The notes under the pieces were generated by a model. That model was not told where the DNA came from. It searched no databases and saw only the letters and a list, made by a program, of their open reading frames with translations. Of a stretch of DNA of 64,000 bases, positions 56,518-64,000 are shown one piece after another. The DNA comes from Romanomermis culicivorax. Its lineage: Eukaryota > Nematoda > Enoplea > Mermithida > Mermithidae. The stretch covers positions 434,001 to 498,000 of the forward strand of contig CAWUHX010000208.1 of assembly GCA_963922205.1 (NCBI GenBank). Reading direction: 5' to 3'. The position numbers and the translations under genes are program-made. The stretch's first letter is position 1. Each line of letters starts with the position of its first letter.

Positions 56518-58729
56518 GTAAGTGACTTTTTCATTCTAAAAGAAGAATAGTGATCCTAACTTATTTTGTATAGAATAATGCAAAATATGATTCAAAAATT
56601 TCTGCGCATAACCTGGAGGTTAAACAAAATGTCTGTTTACAGCCATCTTCTACACCATAGAAGCAGACATTGGCTATGATAATTGAAATATCGATCATAG
56701 CTAAAAATCATATATATTTGAAATAATTTGTATGTTGAGTATAATAGTTTCATTAACTTTGCAACAAAATCAAAATTTCCATAGTTACAGTATTTCGAAG
56801 TTTGAAACTTGTCAGCGTTTTAGCTGGGATTTTGTAGTATTGCGTGCTCGTATGCCCTCGGCTACCTAGCTGCGGTTCTTGGGAGATCCAACCTGGTAGG
56901 GCCCCTGATGCTAACCCGGTACTAATGATGCTCCTACTGTAACTAGTTGAGACTGGATGTAGGAAGAGAAGATTTATTATGAGCAAAACGAAAAGTGCAA
57001 TGAAAGACAACAGTGAGGGTCTAGAACAGAAAACAAGTATGCAAATTGCCAAACATGTGACCACCGCCGCCAAACTACTCCCTGCCTTGCAGATCCTTTT
57101 CTTCGCCCCTGCGCACAGAGCCACAGGGACTTTAGGATATCTCAACACGCGGCCCAAGCTGGAACTTCTCAAAAGATGAGACAGATCTACCTGTCTCTAA
57201 ACAACAACTCACTAAGCCTCTTGATCAAAAGGGGATGTCGTGAATCCTCAGGCGGCATCAGCTCTCAAACAAAACACCCACACTCCTTTCCTAGTCACGG
57301 CGTATATCGAAAACGTCCGGTCCACAAGACAGGACGACCAGAGCGAAAAAAGACGTTTCAATAATAATAATAAATCTTGCAATAATGAAAAAATGCATGG
57401 CGGGGTGCCTAACATCAACTTGCATGTATTATGCAAAACTTTCGCGCAGACCATTTATTTGTTTTACGACCAAAAATGTGTGACACAAACCGTTTTATCG
57501 GTTTGTTTACTTAATAATAAATGGAAACACTTTAACAACAAAGAAACTTTAGAGAATGAAAATGAAGTAATTAGAGGACGAAAGGTCAGAGGAATTGACC
57601 CTCTGACAATTTGTGCTATTTCAGATGCAGTGAACATTACTCTAAAATTCAGCATTAACAACTTTCCATTATACCCCAGTGTACAATTTGTAAATTTCAG
57701 AAGTCATTCAATATGATCATCAGGCACTTTCCATTGTAAAGCCATAAAATCTTTTGCCCACCATTTCCGCAGCAGCATCAACAAATTATATTGCAGTTTC
57801 AATCAGATTTGCATTCAATTTGGGGAACCATCAATATTTGGACTTGGTGTAATTTATTGATCTTGCGATTACTATACAATGTAAACAAATTTGAAAAAAT
57901 AATCACCTTTACAGATTTCCTAATTTTCATTAGAAAAAAAATCCACATTCTGTAATATTTTTAAAAAAAATTGATTTTTGTGATCGAATCCTAGTTTATT
58001 GGAAAAAAAATCCATTTTTTCAAAAAATTTTATTTTGTGTGAAACTGGTGGCTTGTTTTGTTTGGGCCATATTTTACACAATTATATGGTCTCCGACAGT
58101 CAAAATCGAATTGGTTAGAACTATTAATCCAAAATAGGCAGGCCACCAACAAAGACCGAGTTCCACGTCTTAAAAGCAAGCCCTGTCTGGCACTGGATTT
58201 TGTTCATCACTTTTTGGTACTATCGAGGCTGTGTAGGCCATGCCTTGAAATCCGATTTTACACATAACAGGAACATAAAGAAGAAAACTTGAAGCTTCCT
58301 ATAAAATAAAACCAAAAAATATTTTTATCAAGTTTTTTCGAATATTTGACACCTCAAAATGATGAAAAAAGTCTAAAATGCAAAATGTTAGTAACTCATC
58401 GTGATTGAGATTATATATCGAAGATTTATCAGCATAACTGTGTCTTACTGATTCTAGGGTTATTACACAAAATTAGTAATATGATTTTCTTGGACAGTAT
58501 TCAAAACTGCACAATATAATATGTCTTTTTAGGTGGTATTAAGTTTTTAATTTATCATAAGTCAATGTATTCATCTGAAAATGCATCTAATCTACATTTC
58601 TTGGTGAAAAATCAATGCTCTTACCATAATTACCTGATCCATTTTAGAGTTCAGCAAGCTAATAGGATGACTTTATGTATTGTTGTTATATTTTACACTT
58701 CTGATAAAGTTTGCCCCAAATCCTTTCAG
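56518..58729 (+). other. Intron with GC-richer insertion
   Basis: Bases about 56815-57370 are GC-richer and CpG-containing (GTGCTCGTATGCCCTCGG, GGTAGGGCCC), end near an ATA/AAT run, and carry open frames on both strands without recognisable product. A doubtful exon lies at 57625. The rest is AT-rich. Confidence 0.45.
57625..57678 (+). CDS. Possible additional domain exon (54 nt, phase 1-1)
   Basis: The acceptor TGTGCTATTTCAG is strong and the donor CCCA/GTGTAC weak. It would encode DAVNITLKFSINNFPLYP between exons 6 and 7, in frame. Composition fits a globular protein better than intron sequence. Without a paralogue or transcript it remains optional. Confidence 0.3.
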
Positions 58730-58849
58730 TTCGATCCTGGGTGTATGGTACTGCCACAGGAGATTTTGATGCTTGGAGAAAACATTATTGGAATCAAAAT
58801 CATAAAGGTTTGGAATCCGACGCCTATGTGAAATTGTTCTATGAACCAG
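58730..58849 (+). CDS. Domain exon 7 (120 nt)
   Basis: The acceptor is AATCCTTTCAG and the donor CCAG/GTAGAA. It encodes RSWVYGTATGDFDAWRKHYW, then NQNHKGLESDAYVKLFYEP. It is rich in aromatic residues and has no Cys. A 62-bp intron links it to the next exon. WVYGTATGDF recalls the VYTGTxGVL strand of Endonuclease_NS, but the order is wrong for that (it comes before the His motif), so I do not rely on it. Confidence 0.78.
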
Positions 58850-58911
58850 GTAGAACTTTTTGGTTTATACACTTTGAACTTTAGGGTAATTAAATTTATA
58901 ATTTTTTACAG

Positions 58912-59067
58912 CTCTGTTGTTTGATCAAACTCATCTGGATCCATTTATCATCAAATTCTCTCGTAAATTTAAAAATTTGAAACTTGGTCCACGTGTATTC
59001 TGCGACATGGCGCTGACCCATTTCCCCATGCGACATCGGGACATCTTTGACGCTGTTCCACCTATGC
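58912..59067 (+). CDS. Domain exon 8: candidate catalytic-His segment (156 nt)
   Basis: The acceptor is TTTTTTACAG and the donor ATGC/GTAAGT. It encodes LLFDQTHLDPFIIKFSRKF, then KNLKLGPRVFCDMALTHFP and MRHRDIFDAVPPM. The core motif of Endonuclease_NS, (D/A)RGH(L/M)-x-P-x-x-D-F, aligns with ALTHFPMRHRDIF: the general-base His is kept, while Arg-Gly are replaced by Leu-Thr. In known enzymes that Arg is part of the signature, so activity is doubtful. Intron after it is 78 bp. Confidence 0.78.
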
Positions 59068-59145
59068 GTAAGTTACATATATGCATGACTTTACAACTTT
59101 TTAAATCTTAACTGTTTTTCCAAGCCTTTTTTCTAATATTTTCAG

Positions 59146-59223
59146 GTTGTAATATTGACCATGCTTCTTTAGATTATTTTAATAAAAATTCTGAGAATGT
59201 TATTCATACAAAAATTCGGAAGA
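59146..59223 (+). CDS. Domain exon 9: NI...FN metal-site segment (78 nt)
   Basis: The acceptor TATTTTCAG is strong. The donor AAGA/GTTTGT is weak but in phase 1, and the frame would otherwise stop two codons later. It encodes CNIDHASLDYFNKNSENV and IHTKIRK. The family motif N-(I/V)-x-PQ-x(4)-FN-x-x-N-W-x-x-LE aligns as NIDHASLDYFNKNSENVIH. The metal-binding Asn of FN is kept; the PQ pair, Trp and Glu are not. This alignment, directly after the His motif, is my best evidence for the family. Confidence 0.62.
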
Positions 59224-59964
59224 GTTTGTGAATTTTTCAAAATTTTCTCCTAAACAACTCCATTTGTAAGTACATCAAGTTGTTTGTGTGCACAAGTCTT
59301 CTAGTTCTCAAAAGATTCACCTAGAATGCAATATACTCATTCAGAGGAGTTTATCAATAGAAGCACATACAACAAAAAACATGAAATTGAACATACTTAG
59401 TTAAAACAGGGAGAATAAAATTTTTGATTAAATTTGTTAATAAAAAATAACTAATGCTTTAATTTGAAAAATAACAACGTCCAACAAAACTCCATCTGTC
59501 CAAGTCCCCTTCGTGGCCTGGTCCCAGAGTTTTTTATGAGCTAGAAAAACCCAGTGCCCGTAAAAGCCAGTAAGGATTTAGAATATGACATTTCTGAATG
59601 TATGACTTGAAATCAAAGTAAATTGCAGTCACTATGTATTGAGCTATCCAATGGTATAAGTTATTCAAAATTTTTACAGACACTTTTGGAGAAATTCTCC
59701 AAATATGATTTCTATACATTTTATATTGGAGTGATTCATTATCAGGAATGTTGATTTAACTTTGTAGTGAAAACGCCTTAAAAGAGGAGCTCATGATTAT
59801 GTAAGAATAGTGTCAAAACTTTGAACTAAATCTAGAATAATGTCGTGACGACATCCTTCAAATAACCCCTGAATATAATGGCAATAAAATTCTAGCAGTA
59901 TACTCTCTTGCAACTGATAATGCAATGCATCCAATTTGAAAATATGTAATCATTTATTTTTCAG

Positions 59965-60012
59965 CTTGCATACAGGTTGCCAAAAGTTCAGATGCTGATG
60001 TGTGCAATCCAA
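59965..60012 (+). CDS. Domain exon 10 (48 nt)
   Basis: The acceptor is TTTATTTTTCAG and the donor CCAA/GTAAGT. It encodes CIQVAKSSDADVCNP, two Cys. In the family alignment it occupies the helix leading into the VYTGT strand (…LGKDLEVYGGT…). DADVCNPS would replace that strand start. Confidence 0.7.
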
Positions 60013-60064
60013 GTAAGTTCAATGCATTTATAGTCAGTTTTTCTCGAAATGTCAATGAATAATG

Positions 60065-60455
60065 AAATTTGTATTTTTTTCATCAAATAATTTTTGGCCA
60101 CTTAAGCTAGGTCGCGTTCCAAACGTGTCTTTTTCGACAGCACAAAGAAAGCTTCCATCTTTCTCAATAAATGACATTCATGCAATAAATGTCAATCATG
60201 TTTTTTTCATAATATATAGTGGATGTGCACTTTGCTTTGACCTACAGTATGACAACAGTTGACCTTTCGTTTATATCTAGGAAATAATGTGTGCTATCTT
60301 TAGGGAGTTAAGAAGGAAGCATCAGCAAAACTGTTTGGCCTTGTGGGACACAAGCACATGGCCTGTCAATTTTATGGTCAGTATAGTGTGCTTTTAGCAT
60401 CTTGGGTGCATCCCGGACGCCTTCTGGAGGCGACTGGCATAGATGGTTAGTTTCG
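60065..60455 (+). repeat. Dispersed repeat shared with 24050-24450
   Basis: The two copies match through TTTTTC(A/G)(G/A)CAGCAC(G/A)AAGAAA, GACAACAGTTGACCTTT and GAAGGAAGCATCAGCAAAACT. It abuts the hairpin element here but not at 24450, so the two are separate units. Confidence 0.6.
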
Positions 60456-60457
60456 CT

Positions 60458-61360
60458 GGGGTGTAGCCAATTGTACCCTCTATATGTCTTTTTGCCAATT
60501 GCGCTGATCCAAATGCGCCACATGTCATATGCGCTTTTAGCATATGCTACACGTGTTAAATGGGCCATCTGCAAATGCACATTGTTCTTTTCTGCCATAA
60601 TTCTAATTGGACACTGAAGACATAGTATCAAATGAGAAATGTAGTTATTCTTGAAGACCACACAAACTAGGTGAAAACAACATTGTAAATTATTATACAG
60701 TCATACAGGACCTCACAGATAGTCACATAGCCAGAGTTGAAAATTACCAAAGTGCAATTATGTCACATTTGGAACTCTAGAGTTTTTACACTCAATCTGC
60801 ATTATGATCAGGGTCAAATTAATGCTATTGATTTTACTCCAAATCTTACCATTTGAGTTCAAAAGTCAAAATAAGCAAGACACAAATGCATAGAGTTAGA
60901 GTATTTAATACACCAATGGATCAGCCTAATTATAAGCTATACTGATGATAAAATCAATAGCATTATTTGACCCGGATCATACTGTAGATTGAGTGTAAAA
61001 AATTCTAGAGTTCCAAATGTGACATAATTGCACTTTGGTAATTTTCAACTCTGGCTATGTGACTATCTGTGTTGCCCTGTATGACTGTATAATAATTTAC
61101 AATGTTGTTTTTGCCTAGTTTGTTTGGTCTTCAAGAATAACTACATTTCTCATTTGATACTATGGTTTCAGTGTCCAATTGGAATTATGGCTGAAATGAA
61201 CGATAAGCATTTGCAAATGGCGCATTTAACACACAGGGCATTTAACACACAGCACATCTGCTAATAGTGCATATGCCAATGGCGTATATGACATGTGGTG
61301 CATTTTGATCGAGGCAATTGGCAAAAGCACATATGAAAATGGCGCAATTGGCTACATCCC
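60458..61360. mobile_element. Long foldback/hairpin element (arms about 0.4 kb, loop about 0.11 kb)
   Basis: The left arm 60458-60838 and the right arm 60950-61360 are reverse complements with scattered mismatches and small indels. The ends read GGGGTGTAGCCAATTG and CAATTGGCTACATCCC. Inner landmarks such as GGAACTCTAGA and GGTCAAAT(T)AATGCTATTGATTT pair across the loop. The outer quarter contains many imperfect CATATGCGC/AATGCGCCA words. There is no coding capacity. It is a MITE-like or foldback transposon, or one formed by inverted duplication. Confidence 0.75.
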
Positions 61361-61648
61361 TTCTTATAACCCTCTCTCCATTATGTCCAGGAGTTTGAAT
61401 TTGTTTTATTATCATAATGGCTCCAATTACTTGTCAAATCTGAAAGTAATCAGATAACGATATTGTCTGCCTTGGAAATCACAATGACAATGGGCAAAAA
61501 TTTCGTTTCCAGCAAAAATTTGGATTGTTCTAAACTGTTAATAAGTTTTTCAGTTGAAAGGTGCATAATTGTGGGAAATTAGTTTTAAAAATAACTGAAA
61601 TCAAATAATCTCTCTATTTATTTGATACTAATGGCCCTCTAATTTAAG

Positions 61649-61723
61649 GTCGCCGTCCAAATTTCAAATTCCCCATTGGTATCAACATGGTCTATTTTCG
61701 CAATTCAGTTGATAAACCGACTG
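61649..61723 (+). CDS. Domain exon 11a: RRPNFKFP segment (75 nt)
   Basis: The acceptor is CTAATTTAAG and the donor ACTG/GTACAC. It encodes RRPNFKFPIGINMVYFRN and SVDKPT. It could correspond to the strand and turn after VYTGT in Endonuclease_NS, or by sequence likeness to the upstream RPSF element out of order. A 56-bp intron, the shortest in the window, joins it to the next exon. Confidence 0.72.
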
Positions 61724-61779
61724 GTACACATTTAATTTGATAATTGTGTTGATAGTTCAACTTACTACCTCGTTTCTAG

Positions 61780-61923
61780 CTTGTTATGTACCCAAAAAAC
61801 ATTATCAACTGAAAGAGAAAGGCCAAGAAAAGTGCTTGAGTTTTATAGTCGCGCAGGGCATGCTATCAAACAAAAATAATAGAAATGAAGAAAGAGCCGA
61901 TATTAAACGTCGATACCTTGTTG
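61780..61923 (+). CDS. Domain exon 11b: VPKKHY segment (144 nt)
   Basis: The acceptor is TCGTTTCTAG and the donor GTTG/GTAAGA. It encodes CYVPKKHYQLKEKGQEKC, then LSFIVAQGMLSNKNNRNE and ERADIKRRYLV. In the family, (I/V)P-x-(K/Y)-(Y/F)-(Y/W)-K-V-V-x(n)-A-x-x-F-I-G-x-N-N-P follows the core; VPKKHYQLKE...CLSFIVAQGM fits it in order and spacing. This is the last family landmark I can match. Confidence 0.78.
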
Positions 61924-62010
61924 GTAAGATTTTTTCTGATTTCAAAAATGTGTTCTCATCCTAATTCTAGCTTCGCACTTTCATTGTCCGCTATTTTCGG
62001 CCTTACAATC

Positions 62011-62384
62011 ACATAAAAAGGTGACATACCTTTATTAGAATAAGACAATATAGCACACAATAATACAGTGGTGAACGATGTTTCCGTAGTGTTATGGAAT
62101 AGAACCTTCCTGAGAAAGTTCCTTAGGGGACACAGTGGCCCTCTAGCTTAAATAGAAGACCTAACTAGGCAAATATTGATCTGGATTGCCCAGTAGTTAC
62201 AGCTCTTGACTCACAATCTTAAAGTTTGGGGATTAAACCCCAGTGCCTGCACGAATTTATTAAAAGTTATTCTAATTGTCATGGCCTGAACAATGTAGTA
62301 GGTACACTACGGAAACGTTGCTCACTGCTGTATTATTGTGTGTTATATTGCATTATTCTAATAAAAGTGTTCCATATTTTTATG
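62011..62384 (+). mobile_element. Small foldback element with tRNA-like centre
   Basis: The termini CATAAAAAGGTGACATACC and its inverted partner ...GTTCCATATTTTTATG extend into a 60-bp inverted pair (AATAATACAG(T/C)(G/A)GTGA(A/G)C and TTCCGTAGTGT). The centre has an A-box-like GGATTGCCCAGTAGTTACAG and a B-box-like GGGGATTAAACCCC. It is a shorter relative of the elements at 13151 and 19081. Confidence 0.6.
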
Positions 62385-62770
62385 CTCTTGTAAGATCAAT
62401 AATGGTTGACAACAAATTCTTACTATAACCAATTGCAAACTTTCAACAATATCTGACCGCATTATTGTTTTGATTTTACAAACTTAGTAACCATCATTGT
62501 TATTGTCGAAGAAATTGTGTAGAATTTATAATTTATGTATTGTTTCTGTTTCTCCTTGTATATCATTTTTCTAGTTCGGAGAATGAATTCAATAATTATA
62601 AACCTTATTGAGATTCAATTGGTACTTCTAATTCGATCATAATTTTTCAGTTTCAAAATTCTTCATATAAACTGTGTGCATGTTATTATTCTTTAAATAC
62701 AAGTGTTCCAACAATGCTAGACCAATTAGCATTCTGAGCTTGGAAAAACTTCTAGATTCATTTTTTGCAG

Positions 62771-62896
62771 GTGTTTTACGCATGCAAGCCAATTCATTTG
62801 TGCCATATGAACGTGTAGAGCCTGGGAGTTATGAATTTGAAAATATGCGTGGGGAGAAAAAAAGATTCAGCTACAGAGACATGCTCAGAGATATAG
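62771..62896 (+). CDS. Domain exon 12 (126 nt)
   Basis: The acceptor TTTTTTGCAG is strong and the donor ATAG/GTATGC good. It encodes VLRMQANSFVPYERVEP, then GSYEFENMRGEKKRFSYRD and MLRDI. It is highly charged with no Cys. It is beyond the part of the nuclease family I can align; family members usually have a Cys-rich ending here, which is missing. Confidence 0.75.
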
Positions 62897-63286
62897 GTAT
62901 GCAGTGCTTTATAGTCTTTTGAAAATGCTAATTAAACAAACATGGCAAGAAAGTACTATTTCAAATTTTTATAATAATTTGCTGAATCATATAAAACATA
63001 AGAATAGTGTTGATCAGCAGCTGAAATCTTCAAGGTTGAAAAATGTACATTATTTTCGTTGATTGGCTGATTATCAAATTTGCTTGCCTGATTCTAGCAA
63101 AAAATTGATCTAATTCTTTTCACAAAAAGAATTTATTGGTTTGAAATATACAGAATTTCCCGAAATGCTAAAAATGCTTAAAATGAGAAGAAAACCCATT
63201 GGAATCTGTGCAAAAAGCAAATATTGTTACACATATGTACAAAGAAAACGATTCAGTAAAAAAAAAATCATTTTCTTACATTTCAG
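62897..63286 (+). other. Intron, nothing recognised
   Basis: It is AT-rich with no supported feature. Confidence 0.5.
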
Positions 63287-63378
63287 GACATAGAATGGAA
63301 AATCTGATAACGATAATAAAAATATATGTGTGGCATGTGAAAATTGGGTTTGTGATTTTAATTATTAATTGGACATAA
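63287..63378 (+). CDS. Candidate terminal exon with stop codon
   Basis: The acceptor TTTCTTACATTTCAG is strong. The frame continues as HRMENLITIIKIYVWHVK and IGFVILIINWT, ending in TAA at 63376-63378. Joined to exon 12 it reads ...YRDMLRDIGHRMENLITI, a plausible helix. The end is hydrophobic (Ile/Val/Trp) and could be a buried strand or a C-terminal membrane or anchor signal. There is no AATAAA nearby; the first one (63823) lies in a repeat. The exon may instead end at an internal GT and continue past the window. Confidence 0.42.
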
Positions 63379-64000
63379 AGACAGTTAAACACACGTTAGT
63401 AACAGGTGTAGTACATGAGCACTACCTATTACATGAATGCTACCTGAAGCACAAGCGCTACCAAATTGGAAAACAATATCTTATGTACACTGTTTGTGTG
63501 AAGGAAAATTTGTGTTGGTGACAGATCCACTACCTAGTGCACATCTGCTACCCAGTGCACAACCGCTACCTAGGACAAATCCCCCACCTTATGGGTCAAC
63601 TATATTTGGCTGTACATAGGGCGCCTTATGGCAGGGTACAGTGCCATATGGCACGTAAGATTAGCAGCTACTTAGCATGTGCCAGACGGTGCTGAACAGC
63701 ACGGCAGACGTCAGCAATATGACTCAGGTACTATTGAATTGTATCTAAATGACTACTGTAGGCCAATTAAAGGAGCTTCCTATTAAGGATCAACTAAACA
63801 CAGTGCAACAGCCCTTAAGCAGGAATAAACACAACCTTCAGTCACTAATAAGTAACTAGAACTCTAACTCTTGCAATCGAAGGGCACTCAGCATCTCCCC
63901 AGATTCCTCCTAAAGGTTTACACAAATAAGGAGAACTCAATACAACAATATCCAAAGGAGCTGGGGATTTAACTTGGCTTTGGATCCCATGTAAGGCGAC
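63379..64000 (+). other. 3' flank: CTACC-rich degenerate repeat, then dispersed repeat
   Basis: Bases 63398-63475 and 63520-63590 contain spaced variants of GCTACCTAGTGCACA(T/A). Bases 63702-64000 are a second copy of the repeat at 25085-25400 and run off the window edge. Confidence 0.55.

Larger units (their letters stand above)
60013..61648 (+). other. Intron holding a dispersed repeat and a large hairpin
   Basis: Bases 60065-60455 match 24050-24450, and 60458-61360 form the long inverted repeat listed separately. The rest (61361-61648) shows nothing I recognise. Confidence 0.55.
1428..63378 (+). other. Span of a many-exon gene: Pro/Thr-rich cassette stalk plus C-terminal nuclease-like domain
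   Basis: This is my gene model for the window. It links 40 plus-strand exons, each bounded by AG and GT, each (except the last) a multiple of three, each beginning with the last two bases of a codon and ending with the first base of the next. The joined reading frame stays open through all of them, which would be unlikely by chance. The first 26 exons encode a low-complexity Pro/Thr/acidic stalk and the last 14 a Cys-containing domain resembling Endonuclease_NS. Introns in the stalk part are 0.1-4.6 kb, while four introns in the domain part are only 56-78 bp. The start codon and signal peptide are not seen; the 5' end is probably upstream of the window. It could instead be two or more adjacent genes, because no transcript evidence joins the 10-50 kb cassettes to the 51-63 kb exons. 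Confidence 0.6.

Noticed and set aside
1-64000. CRISPR arrays, prokaryotic operons, rRNA genes or viral genes
   Set aside because: There are no regularly spaced identical repeats, no gene packing or Shine-Dalgarno pattern, no rRNA-like conserved stretches and no viral replication or structural genes.

Overview
The window looks like nuclear DNA of an invertebrate metazoan. It is AT-rich, has no bacterial-style gene packing, and carries many very short exons bounded by canonical AG/GT splice sites. It also contains a non-LTR retrotransposon 3' end, a pogo/Tigger fragment, foldback elements and tRNA-like repeats. The lineage cannot be fixed from the sequence. The C-terminal exons recall invertebrate (notably arthropod) DNA/RNA non-specific endonucleases, and the shortest introns are 56-62 bp, but neither point is decisive.

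Almost everything genic fits one plus-strand gene, or a very tight cluster, running from before base 1428 to a candidate stop codon at 63376-63378. I can place 40 well-supported exons and five doubtful ones. Every well-supported internal exon is a multiple of 3 nt and is flanked by phase-1 introns, so any exon can be skipped or duplicated without breaking the frame. The well-supported exons encode about 1,000 residues in over 60 kb. The first exon, signal peptide and promoter were not found and probably lie upstream.

Bases 1428-49819 hold about 26 cassettes of 9-60 codons. They are rich in Thr/Ala/Pro (about 5-19 kb), acidic (10.5-11.6 and 20.2-20.4 kb), or Pro/Gln/Arg-rich with 14-15 codons (about 14-48 kb). 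They read as an extended, probably O-glycosylated or proline-rich linker. The region grew by repeated segmental duplication of exon plus intron: a 2.74-kb tandem pair (3424-8890), a 1.9-kb pair about 9.8 kb apart (28.3-30.2 and 38.1-40.0 kb), a 3.6-kb tandem pair (42603-50750), and a rearranged block pair (12.5-14.6 and 17.7-20.0 kb).

Bases 51096-63378 hold 14 exons with ordinary residue composition, Cys pairs and short introns. Their conceptual protein matches, in order, several landmarks of the invertebrate DNA/RNA non-specific endonuclease family (Endonuclease_NS, His-Me finger). The active-site motifs are altered: the RGH triad appears as LTH and the PQ pair is missing. It may be a pseudo-enzyme or nucleic-acid binder attached to a mucin-like stalk.

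Introns hold most of the remaining sequence: retroelement debris, tRNA-like foldback elements, a 0.9-kb perfect-arm-type hairpin (60458-61360), a palindromic dimer repeat, an AT-rich degenerate satellite (20.56-21.64 kb) and several GC-richer insertions.
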